7,170 bases of DNA. Source: Candidatus Colimorpha onthohippi (GTDB taxonomy: Bacteria; Bacteroidota; Bacteroidia; Bacteroidales; P3). Both the position numbers and the translations under genes were made by a program. The stretch lies in assembly GCA_018064565.1 (NCBI GenBank), contig JAGHVA010000159.1:1-7170 (forward strand), given 5' to 3'. Below the pieces are notes generated by a model. It was not told where the DNA came from and did not search any database. It saw only the letters and a program-made list of their open reading frames with translations. Shown piece after piece: positions 1 through 7,111 of this stretch. Positions within the stretch are counted from its first letter, which is position 1. The number at the start of each line of letters is the position of its first letter.

Positions 1-130
1 TGCAATTTACACCTAAAAAAGGTGGAAAAAAGTTGCAATTTTTACACAAAACAACACACTAATACAATACATTTCAACATATTAACAAATACACAAAAAT
101 AAAGCACAAAAAATCACCAAAAAAAAAGTG
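1..130. other. AT-rich, G-poor upstream region with short direct repeats
   Basis: No gene is visible here. TGCAATTTACAC at 1-12 recurs as TGCAATTTTTACAC at 34-47, with starts 33 bp apart. Between them CACC (10-13) and GGTG (21-24) form a 4-bp inverted repeat around an A-rich loop. From about 44 to 128 the + strand has a single G (position 104), so a transcript of this strand would be almost unstructured. The region may be the tail of an upstream intergenic spacer or a regulatory leader for the ATPase gene that follows; the sequence alone cannot decide. Confidence 0.5.
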
Positions 131-139
131 TACTTTTGC
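131..139 (+). promoter_or_regulatory. Bacteroidetes-type -7 promoter element
   Basis: TACTTTTGC matches the Bacteroidetes primary-sigma -7 consensus TAnnTTTG exactly. It would place the transcript start a few bases downstream, leaving a leader of roughly 20-25 nt before the ATG at 169. No clear -33 TTTG box is seen in the A-rich stretch upstream, so the call rests on the -7 box and its position. Confidence 0.6.
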
Positions 140-168
140 ATACAGAAAAGAGGTAATACTTTTTGACG

Positions 169-1467
169 ATGCTGAAAAGGAAATTTATAACTACGCTTGA
201 AGAATGGAGGCGCAAAGGGTGCGAGAAAGCTATTATCATCTGTGGTGCACGTCAGGTAGGCAAGACCACGATAGTAAGGGAGTTTGCCAAACGCAACTAC
301 CAGCATTTCGTAGAGATTAACTTCGTAAGGACACCTATCGCCATGCAGGCCTTCGAGGGCGAACTCTCCTCCAATGTCATTTTTACCAACCTCTCTGCGA
401 TGGGTTTCGGACCATTCTACGAAGGCACCACGCTCGTCTTCTTCGACGAGATACAGGAGTGCCCCAAGGCGCGCACAGCCATCAAATTTCTCGTAGAGGA
501 ACATAGGTACGACATCATAGAGTCGGGTTCATTGCTGGGCATCAACTACAAGTCCGTACCCTCCTACCCCGTAGGTTTTGAGGAAGAGCACACCCTCTTC
601 CCTCTCGACTTCGAGGAATTCTTGTGGGCTAAAGGCATAACAGAGGAGGCCGTCGGCATAGTCCGCAAAGCCTACCACGACCGCACACCCGTACCCGAAT
701 TCATCCACCAGCAGTTCTATGCCTATTATAGGCAGTACCTCGTAGTGGGAGGAATGCCCGAGGCGGTACAACGGTTCGTTACCTCGTCCGACTTTGGCGA
801 CACGCTCAAGGTGCAACGTTCTGTGATGACCTCCTACCGAGCCGACATCACCAACTACGCAGCGCGACAAGCGACCTTAGTGAAGCGTATCTTCGATGCC
901 ATCCCGTCCGAACTGGGACGACAGGACAAGCGATTCATACTCGCCAACATAGAGCGCGGTGCATCGCTTCGCAAATACGAGGATCCCACGCAGTGGGTTG
1001 TGGACGCAGGTCTGGCTTACTATTCCTTCAACACATCGGCTTTCGAGTTACCCTTCGAGGTTACAGAAAACCACCGCCTCTACAAACTATATCTCGTTGA
1101 TACAGGGCTTCTCTGCTGCCAGTCGCTGCCAGGAATGCAATTCCAGGTGATGAATGGTGAGATAGACATCAACGAGGGAGCCTTGACTGAGAACAGCGTT
1201 GCCTGTGCGCTCATAGCCAACGGACACACGCTGCACTACTACGACAAGAAGAGCAAACAGGAGCTCGACTTCATCATCGCTGAAGGCACAAAGATAAGCA
1301 TCCTCGAGGTCAAGTCTGGCGACAACTACATGCGCCACGCCTCACTCGACGCAGCACGCCGCGACTGGCCAGAGAAGATAGCCCGATCCATAGTACTCTG
1401 CAAGGGCAACCTTGCGGTGAAAGACGATATCCTCTATCTGCCACTCTACATGGCCATGTTCATCTAA
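169..1467 (+). CDS. AAA_14 / DUF4143 family ATP-binding protein
   Basis: A 432-residue P-loop ATPase of the AAA_14 plus DUF4143 type, abundant in Bacteroidales and of unknown substrate. The N-terminal domain has Walker A GARQVGKT (about residues 26-33) and Walker B LVFFDEIQ (89-96). ESGSLLG at about 118-124 fits the sensor region. The C-terminal DUF4143 part ends in a PD-(D/E)XK-like pattern: TENS (about 340), ELDF (365-368) and LEVKSG (379-384), the arrangement seen in restriction-endonuclease-like folds. Length is usual for the family and the frame is intact. A TTG two codons upstream (163) is in frame, but the ATG at 169 is preferred because it is the ordinary start and sits about 24 nt after the expected transcript start. 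No purine-rich ribosome site close to the ATG is obvious; AAAAGAGG at 146-153 is the nearest. It appears monocistronic, 270 bp before the next gene. DNA binding or nuclease action is an inference from motifs only. Confidence 0.9.
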   Translation: MLKRKFITTLEEWRRKGCEKAIIICGARQVGKTTIVREFAKRNYQHFVEINFVRTPIAMQAFEGELSSNVIFTNLSAMGFGPFYEGTTLVFFDEIQECPKARTAIKFLVEEHRYDIIESGSLLGINYKSVPSYPVGFEEEHTLFPLDFEEFLWAKGITEEAVGIVRKAYHDRTPVPEFIHQQFYAYYRQYLVVGGMPEAVQRFVTSSDFGDTLKVQRSVMTSYRADITNYAARQATLVKRIFDAIPSELGRQDKRFILANIERGASLRKYEDPTQWVVDAGLAYYSFNTSAFELPFEVTENHRLYKLYLVDTGLLCCQSLPGMQFQVMNGEIDINEGALTENSVACALIANGHTLHYYDKKSKQELDFIIAEGTKISILEVKSGDNYMRHASLDAARRDWPEKIARSIVLCKGNLAVKDDILYLPLYMAMFI

Positions 1468-1737
1468 CGCCACACAACAGCGAGTCGCACACAGATAGCG
1501 GTCATCCAGACAACAATACCACACAACATTGTACAAGCACAACAAGACACATTTTTGAGATAAGATACTCCACTGTTTTTTTGCCCAATAAAAAAAACGC
1601 ACAATAAGTCAACTGAAATACAATAAGTTACAATAACATATATCAGTAATCGCTTTTGGAGTCTGAAATCCATACTGAAAATTAAAAGTTTTACCAACAA
1701 GTATATCACTACTAAATCAGGAAACCACACAGCAATT
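1468..1737. other. Gene-free intergenic region with short repeats
   Basis: Nothing protein-coding is supported in these 270 bp. GTTTTTTT (1575-1582) and AAAAAAAAC (1590-1598) form an 8-bp inverted repeat around an 8-nt loop. It is nearly all A-T and lacks a following T-run, so it is at best a weak terminator. ACAATAAG occurs at 1601-1608 and 1620-1627, with ACAATAAC at 1630-1637. No exact TAnnTTTG promoter element for the aldehyde dehydrogenase is present; the nearest is CGCTTTTG around 1650, which keeps only the TTTG half. Confidence 0.5.
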
Positions 1738-3171
1738 ATGGACAGCCTACACATAGACATTACCGACAAGATTACAACCACTATCCAGCAGCAGCGCGAC
1801 TTTTTTGCCAAAGGATCCACGCTCTCGGTAAAGTGGAGAATCCAGCAGTTGAAAGCTCTCAAAAATGCTATTATAAGCCATGAGAAAGATTTGGAACAGG
1901 CGCTGACTACCGACTTAGGCAGGAGCAACGTTGAGGGCTATTTGTGCGACATCTTACCCACTATCACCGAAATCAACGAGAATATCCGCCACCTGCGCAA
2001 ATGGAGTCATCCCGAATGGCATTACAGCGGGCTGATGTGCTTTCCGAGCATCAGCACGCGGGTGTATAAGATGCCTTACGGAGTAGTGCTGATTATGAGC
2101 CCGTTCAACTTTCCTGTATTGCTCACCTTCGGGGTTCTGGCTGCCTGTATCGCCGGTGGCAACACCGCTGTGATAAGACCCAGCGGCAAGTCGATGGCTT
2201 GCACTAAAATAATCTGCCAGATTTTGGCAGAGACGTTCCCCAAAGAATATATCACAACGGTGACTGGCGGTCATGATGTAGGAGACTTGCTACTACAGCA
2301 ACGGTTCGACAAGATCTTCTATACTGGTTCGCCTGCTGTGGCGCGCCATATTCTTGAGATGGCATCGCACAATCTCACACCCGTAACATTGGAATTGGGC
2401 GGCGAGACAGGCAACTGGTGTATTGTCCGACGCGATGCTGACCTCAAAGACGCAGCCCGCAAAATCGCATTTCTCAAAAGCCTTAATGCAGGTCAGATAT
2501 GTATCAACATCAATCAGATAGCCGTTGCAGAAGATGTGGCAGACCAATTCTTAACACTGTTGAAAGAGGCATTCAACGCACAACTGGGTTCCACCCCCGA
2601 ATGCAACCCTGAATATCCGAAATTGATTACCCGCGAGGCATGGGAAAAATGTGCAGCTCTCTCTCAACAATATGCAGACAAAGTGGTATATGGCGGCACA
2701 GGAGACGCCCAAAGCCAACGGTGGGCGCCCACTATCCTTTACCCTGTGCCGATAGACGACCCCATCGTACAACAAGAGCTGTTCAGTCCGCTGCTGCCTA
2801 TAGTAGTCTATCCAGATTATGAAATTGATAGGGTGGTTGACACTATCGCAAGCCGAGAGCATCCGTTAGCCCTGTATCTCTTTACCCGCAGCAAGCGGTG
2901 GGCGCATCGCATGATGTCAACCCTACAATTTGGAGGCGGCTGCATCAACGAAGTCTGCGTACACCTTATGGTCAAGGGGGTGCCATTCAACGGCACTGGA
3001 CATTCGGGGATGGGAGCCTATCATGGCGAATGGGGATTCAGAGAGTTCACACACCCTCAAACGGTGTTGCAAGGGCGGCAACGGTTCAACCTCTCCCTGC
3101 GCGAACACCCCTATACTGGAAAGGCGGGACGATGGAAATTAAAGATTTTACATCTGATAGGACGTTTTTAA
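1738..3171 (+). CDS. Aldehyde dehydrogenase family protein (class 3-like)
   Basis: A 477-residue cytosolic NAD(P)-dependent aldehyde dehydrogenase, expected to oxidise aldehydes to acids. Visible landmarks: oxyanion Asn124 in SPFNFP; Rossmann-loop FYTGS (194-198); general-base Glu219 in LELGG; catalytic Cys255 in NAGQIC; the E-x-F cofactor motif as ELFSP (347-351); and PFNGTGHSGMGAYHG (416-430), whose SGMGAYHG ending is typical of class 3 (ALDH3) enzymes. Length fits that class and the basic C-terminal tail (about 460-477) resembles the class 3 tail. Several usually conserved positions differ: the KPSE-type cofactor motif reads RPSG (147-150), LELGGK reads LELGGE with about two extra residues after it (223-227), and the Gly after ELF is Ser350. 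The ATG at 1738 is the only sensible start and leaves the N-terminal helix whole. The substrate is not predictable. The menA gene follows on the same strand after 138 bp; co-transcription is possible but not shown. Confidence 0.92.
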   Translation: MDSLHIDITDKITTTIQQQRDFFAKGSTLSVKWRIQQLKALKNAIISHEKDLEQALTTDLGRSNVEGYLCDILPTITEINENIRHLRKWSHPEWHYSGLMCFPSISTRVYKMPYGVVLIMSPFNFPVLLTFGVLAACIAGGNTAVIRPSGKSMACTKIICQILAETFPKEYITTVTGGHDVGDLLLQQRFDKIFYTGSPAVARHILEMASHNLTPVTLELGGETGNWCIVRRDADLKDAARKIAFLKSLNAGQICININQIAVAEDVADQFLTLLKEAFNAQLGSTPECNPEYPKLITREAWEKCAALSQQYADKVVYGGTGDAQSQRWAPTILYPVPIDDPIVQQELFSPLLPIVVYPDYEIDRVVDTIASREHPLALYLFTRSKRWAHRMMSTLQFGGGCINEVCVHLMVKGVPFNGTGHSGMGAYHGEWGFREFTHPQTVLQGRQRFNLSLREHPYTGKAGRWKLKILHLIGRF

Positions 3172-3180
3172 TAAGCTAAG

Positions 3181-3201
3181 CCTGCCGACCAGCAAGGCAG
3201 G
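3181..3201 (+). terminator. Possible hairpin after the aldehyde dehydrogenase gene
   Basis: CCTGCC (3181-3186) and GGCAGG (3196-3201) are a perfect 6-bp GC-rich inverted repeat with a 9-nt loop, starting 10 bases after the stop codon. The place suits a transcription terminator or a 3'-end stabiliser, but no T-run follows, so intrinsic termination is doubtful. Confidence 0.3.
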
Positions 3202-3286
3202 AAGCAAGAACGCCGCCCCAAGTAAGGCCATAAGCACTACTTATTACAAAGAAAATCAAACAAATATCAACTCACACAAGGCGACA

Positions 3287-3299
3287 AATACTTTTTGAC
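3287..3299 (+). promoter_or_regulatory. Promoter-like 13-mer before menA, also present before the first gene
   Basis: AATACTTTTTGAC lies 10 bp before the menA ATG. The identical 13-mer occurs at 155-167, just before the ATG of the DUF4143 ATPase. TACTTTTTG is one T longer than the Bacteroidetes -7 consensus TAnnTTTG. Used as a promoter it would start menA transcription only a few bases before the ATG. The identity is seen in the sequence; the function is a guess. Confidence 0.3.
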
Positions 3300-3309
3300 A
3301 AACAAGACT

Positions 3310-4224
3310 ATGACTTCAAAACAGAAAATAAAAGCACTTATCCGTTCGGCGAGGTTGCGCACGTTGCCGCTCTCGCTTGCTGGCGTATGTTGCGGTATGT
3401 TGTTAGCCCGCAACTCATACCACTGCCATGACCTACATGCTGCGTTACTCACGCTGCTGTTATGTCTCACCACTATCGGCTTGCAGTTGCTGTCAAACCT
3501 CAGCAACGAACTGGGCGACTACCGAAACGGAACCGACCGCGCCGACCGCGAAGGACCCTCTTATGGGATGGCATCGGGCGGACTGACCGAACAGGACTTA
3601 CAACGTGCAGTACGATACATGGCTGTATTAACCGCCATCACTGGGTTGGGCATGATAGTGATGGCTTGCAACACGCTGTTTAGCTGGAAAGCATTGGTGC
3701 TTGTATTGTTAGGCGGCTGTGCCATCTGGGCATCTCTGCACTACACGCTTGGCGACAACCCTTACGGCTACCGTGGGTGGGGCGACTTATTTGTGTTCAT
3801 CTTTTTCGGACTTGTAGCGGTAGGCGGGGCATACTATGTGGTAAGCGGCACCTTGCCCATTCGGGTGTTGCTACCAGGAGCGGCTATCGGATTCTTTTCA
3901 ATCGGGGTACTGAATGTAAACAATATCAGAGATATGGCATCCGACCGTGCCACACGAACCACCATTCCTATCCGGATAGGACTACACCGCGCGCGCCTCT
4001 ACCACGCTGCACTGATAGCATGCGGATGGGTAGCTCTTGTGGCCTACTCATGCCTATATGCGAGTGCTGGACTATTGCCGTGGCTGTATCTCATCACCAC
4101 CCCATGCTATATCAACCACACCATAGGAGTATTCCGCCGACAAAACCGAGCACTCGACCCTATGCTGCCTCTGCTTGTGATGTCAACATTTGCAACAGCA
4201 CTATTGTTTGCACTGTTGCAATAA
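3310..4224 (+). CDS. menA: 1,4-dihydroxy-2-naphthoate polyprenyltransferase (MenA)
   Basis: A 304-residue integral-membrane UbiA-superfamily enzyme that attaches a polyprenyl chain to 1,4-dihydroxy-2-naphthoate, giving demethylmenaquinone for respiration. The first Asp-rich prenyl-diphosphate/Mg site is SNLSNELGDYRNGTD (about 62-76), followed by DREGP and the MenA-like stretch YGMASGGLT (about 85-93). The second is NVNNIRDMASD (202-212). The loop GYRGWGD (153-159), followed by LFVFIFFGLVAVGGAYY, is characteristic of MenA rather than UbiA. Several hydrophobic segments spread over the length fit the usual eight or nine membrane helices, and length matches the family. The ATG at 3310 is chosen; an in-frame TTG at 3295 would add five residues and lies inside a promoter-like repeat. 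No other menaquinone gene is in the window. The gene converges on the large ATPase gene downstream. Confidence 0.95.
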   Translation: MTSKQKIKALIRSARLRTLPLSLAGVCCGMLLARNSYHCHDLHAALLTLLLCLTTIGLQLLSNLSNELGDYRNGTDRADREGPSYGMASGGLTEQDLQRAVRYMAVLTAITGLGMIVMACNTLFSWKALVLVLLGGCAIWASLHYTLGDNPYGYRGWGDLFVFIFFGLVAVGGAYYVVSGTLPIRVLLPGAAIGFFSIGVLNVNNIRDMASDRATRTTIPIRIGLHRARLYHAALIACGWVALVAYSCLYASAGLLPWLYLITTPCYINHTIGVFRRQNRALDPMLPLLVMSTFATALLFALLQ

Positions 4225-4405
4225 AACAAGTTTAGCCACAGTCGGATGATATTGGTGCGACAACCTTTCGCAGCCCCCCCAAAAAAAAACTGTCTGGAAT
4301 GCCGTACTGTACCGAGGCGTCCGAATTTTACAAGGCGGATAGGTTGGGGTATCTATTTTCGCTGTGCAATTTGTCACATTTTATCGTCACATCACCAGCT
4401 TCACG
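4225..4405. other. Convergent intergenic region with C7A9 tract
   Basis: This gap separates the 3' ends of menA (+) and the TerB/AAA+ gene (-). It contains a run of seven C (4274-4280) directly followed by nine A (4281-4289). Read on the minus strand this is T9G7, about 120 bases past the stop of the large gene. GTCACAT occurs twice at about 4373-4392. A 69-codon open frame starting at 4246 runs into the large gene on the opposite strand and has no recognisable protein character, so it is not called. No convincing GC hairpin with a T-run was found for either gene. Confidence 0.45.
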
Positions 4406-7111
4406 TTAGCAGGGGATATCAACTGCCTCGATGGAGACGAGTGATTTCCTTGTGATATGGCTTACTGACGACAGACGGGCGGCTTGGTTCTCGATAGTCT
4501 TCTCGAACAGGTTGCGCACGAAACGTCCATTCCCGAAGTTCTGATCTTTTTCCGCAACCGCCTTTGACAGGACATCCCTCAATTTCTGATCCGCCTCGGC
4601 AGTGAGTTCGTACTCGTTCTTCTCGACATTATGTATAAAGATCTGCCGCAACTCATCCGCATCATAATCGGGGAAGTAGATATAACGGTTGAATCGAGAT
4701 TGCAATCCTGGGTTGGAGTCGATAAATTGCTTCATCTCATTAGAATAGCCAGCAAGTATCACCACAAGTCTGTCGCGGTCGTCCTCCATCCGCTTAAGCA
4801 GCGTCGAGATTGCCTCGGTGCCGAAGTCGTTGGAACTTCCTTGTACTAAGGAATAGGCTTCGTCTATAAAGAGGACGCCATCCAAGGCGCTGTCGATAAT
4901 CTTGTTTGTCTTCACTGCCGTCTGCCCAACATATTCCGCCACCAATCCAGAACGGTCGGTCTCAACCAGATGTCCTTTCTTGATTATCCCAAGGTTCTTG
5001 TATATACCCGCCACGAATCTTGCCACAGTCGTCTTGCCCGTACCTGGATTGCCCGTAAAGACACAATGGTACGACATTGGAGTAACTGGCATTCCCTTCT
5101 GTTTTCGCATCTGTTGGATTTTAATGAAATTGGATAGTTTCGACACCTCCTCCTTTACGGACGAGAGACCTATCAAGGAACTCAACTCGTTTCCCAGATT
5201 GGACGCTCCCCCGTTGGATTGTATATTTTCGGATGTGATTTTCTGTTCCCTATCATTTGTATTCTCATCCTTGATATTGGCGAACGACATGATATGCCTG
5301 AGCCATTTTGCCTCGTTCTCATAGACAACCCCGTCCGCCTTGGCTATTATGGAGGTGAGTCGATAAAGCAAGATAACATATTTCGACACCATGTCATTGT
5401 CTATGTTTTCCGCCCTAATCATCTCGACCAACAATAATTTATCTTCAGAAAAACCAGTAAAAGTATTGGAGGTAACAACGCTAACCAATGGCCTATATAT
5501 TTCTCGTCCCTTTGTCCGCATCAACGACTCTCTATTATAAACTTCAGGATATTTCGGATAAATCATCATAATCAAAAAATCAACTAAGCCCAAACCCTCT
5601 TCGGTGTCAATATCAAATTTATGACCCAATCCTTCATAGCATACAATAGCATCATACCAACAGATAACCATAAGTCTTGGGTTAATTTCCCCAGTAGTGA
5701 TACTGTCGAAGTTGGGAAACTTCTCTTCGTATTTCAATAACAGATCATTGACGACCAAGCTCTTATTCATCATTTTGATATGTTCATACAGCTGCTTGGC
5801 AGCGTAGTTCACGTTCTTGAAATAGTTCAACTCAGTTGGCGTCTCGTCGGATACCAATGGTTCGAGATTGCTTTTGTTGGTACCATTGTCGCCATACTTT
5901 AATATATCGAAAGCGTCGGTGAAGCCGATAAGCGCATTCGAATTACTAAATAGGTACCTTAATGAATAATTTGAGAATTGCATAGTGAGATAGCCATATT
6001 CCATTACTGGAATCTTCTTGTTGTTAGAGAAACGCTTATCTGGCATTCCAGAGGCATCAAGATATTTCCATGTGGTGGAAACCTTTTTTGAATCGAATGG
6101 CACGATTCCATCTTCACCGAGGCTGTGTTTTCGTCCCTCCAGTGAAAGCGACTGGTATGGTATGACCGAGAAGGAGCTTGGGCTGGAGGCAGCTATCAGG
6201 AACTTGGGATAGAAGAAAAGATGCACATTACGGTCGCTGATAATCGGCACATCATAGCGAGACTTGATGAAATTAAACACACCGACTCCTACGCCTATCG
6301 AAGTCCTATGCGACAGCCGTTGGGCGAAGGTGATTTGCTGAGCATCTAACTCATCGCCTTTGATGCTCCAAACCTTATCGGAGGATAGGAGAACCTCAAA
6401 TTTCTGACAGAGCCCCTCATACGCACTCCGTTCTTCGTCCGACAACTCCGAATCGGCATCGTATTGGATATCGTTCAGCTTGTCTTGAGCCGTCTTCAAT
6501 TTCTGCTCATGCTCAGAGAGGAGTTCTGGTTTCTTGCCCGACTCTTTAAGGGAGGCAATAATACCCTCTTCCACATCAATCTCATCAGCAAGCGCATAGC
6601 AGGATATGAGGTTGCGCAGGATACGTTGTTCCAATTCGCTGTGCGGCTGGCCGAGTTCCTTTCGCGCTGCCCTTATGATGGAAGAAGCCTTTTCGCTTTT
6701 GGGCGCAGAAGAGCTTTTGCGGCGCATCTTGGGGAAATGCACATAGCACCTATAGCAAAACAGCACCAAGAAAGCCCAATACCAAAAGCCGCCTTCCGTC
6801 AATCCACAGATAAGCATGCTCAGAGCAAGGAAAGCGCAAAGCCAAAAGCCTATGAAATGTCTTGCACGGTAGAAGAATTTGTGTTCAGAAGGGGCTTTTT
6901 TCAATAAATTCGGCAGTGCAACTGGCTCTCCTCCGCTTTTCTCCCTGCTATAATAGCCCGTGCCAGGAGTGCCTGCACTCACGTATGACCCTTTCTTGTC
7001 AAAGAACACACTCGCTTCTCGCATTCCCGCCGTAGAGTTTACACCTTTCTTGGTGATGTTCAAACAAACACCTGGGGCAATCTTCACCTTTTTTTTGTTA
7101 TTGAATATCAT
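4406..7111 (-). CDS. DUF4236 - membrane - TerB-like - CbxX/CfxQ AAA+ ATPase fusion
   Basis: A 901-residue multidomain protein. Residues 1-52 resemble DUF4236 (KKVKIAPGVCLNITKKGV, ending GTPGTGYY). Two hydrophobic segments (about 86-105 and 108-124) should be a membrane hairpin. Residues 140-245 are charged and probably helical or coiled coil. About 250-420 is an unassigned part with a striking PDKRFSNNKKIPV (357-369). About 555-612 looks TerB-like, with the pattern AKADGVVYENE (590-600). Residues 640-880 are an AAA+ ATPase of the CbxX/CfxQ (CbbX, SpoVK-like) type: Walker A GNPGTGKT (687-694), aromatic pore-loop Tyr727 in AEYVGQT, Walker B GVLFIDEA (745-752), NPGLQSRF with likely arginine finger Arg806, and sensor-2-like GNGRFVRN (860-867). 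All ATPase motifs are intact, so an ATP-driven hexameric remodeller tethered to the membrane is plausible. Substrate and pathway are unknown. The gene stands alone on the minus strand; its upstream partner, if any, lies beyond the window. ATG at 7111 is supported because DUF4236 begins right there. Confidence 0.9.
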   Translation of the reverse strand: MIFNNKKKVKIAPGVCLNITKKGVNSTAGMREASVFFDKKGSYVSAGTPGTGYYSREKSGGEPVALPNLLKKAPSEHKFFYRARHFIGFWLCAFLALSMLICGLTEGGFWYWAFLVLFCYRCYVHFPKMRRKSSSAPKSEKASSIIRAARKELGQPHSELEQRILRNLISCYALADEIDVEEGIIASLKESGKKPELLSEHEQKLKTAQDKLNDIQYDADSELSDEERSAYEGLCQKFEVLLSSDKVWSIKGDELDAQQITFAQRLSHRTSIGVGVGVFNFIKSRYDVPIISDRNVHLFFYPKFLIAASSPSSFSVIPYQSLSLEGRKHSLGEDGIVPFDSKKVSTTWKYLDASGMPDKRFSNNKKIPVMEYGYLTMQFSNYSLRYLFSNSNALIGFTDAFDILKYGDNGTNKSNLEPLVSDETPTELNYFKNVNYAAKQLYEHIKMMNKSLVVNDLLLKYEEKFPNFDSITTGEINPRLMVICWYDAIVCYEGLGHKFDIDTEEGLGLVDFLIMMIYPKYPEVYNRESLMRTKGREIYRPLVSVVTSNTFTGFSEDKLLLVEMIRAENIDNDMVSKYVILLYRLTSIIAKADGVVYENEAKWLRHIMSFANIKDENTNDREQKITSENIQSNGGASNLGNELSSLIGLSSVKEEVSKLSNFIKIQQMRKQKGMPVTPMSYHCVFTGNPGTGKTTVARFVAGIYKNLGIIKKGHLVETDRSGLVAEYVGQTAVKTNKIIDSALDGVLFIDEAYSLVQGSSNDFGTEAISTLLKRMEDDRDRLVVILAGYSNEMKQFIDSNPGLQSRFNRYIYFPDYDADELRQIFIHNVEKNEYELTAEADQKLRDVLSKAVAEKDQNFGNGRFVRNLFEKTIENQAARLSSVSHITRKSLVSIEAVDIPC

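Noticed and set aside
163..168. TTG at 163 as start of the first gene
   Set aside because: It adds only two residues; the ATG at 169 is the ordinary start and the TTG falls in a promoter-like repeat.
82..870. Minus-strand open frames opposite the DUF4143 ATPase gene (82-504 and 529-870)
   Set aside because: They lie antisense to a strongly supported gene, have low-complexity or Cys/Val-rich translations and no recognisable motifs.
1575..1598. T7/A8 inverted repeat as an intrinsic terminator
   Set aside because: The stem is almost all A-T and is not followed by a T-run, so it lacks the features of a real terminator.
1464..1928. A 154-codon minus-strand frame across the gap before the aldehyde dehydrogenase
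   Set aside because: Its translation is hydrophobic and Cys-rich, as expected from antisense AT-rich DNA, and it overlaps the start of a confident gene.
4246..4455. A 69-codon plus-strand frame after menA
   Set aside because: It includes the C7A9 tract, overlaps the 3' end of the large ATPase gene and shows no protein-like character.
6464..6907. A 147-codon plus-strand frame inside the large ATPase gene
   Set aside because: It is antisense to the membrane and coiled-coil part of a continuous, domain-supported reading frame.
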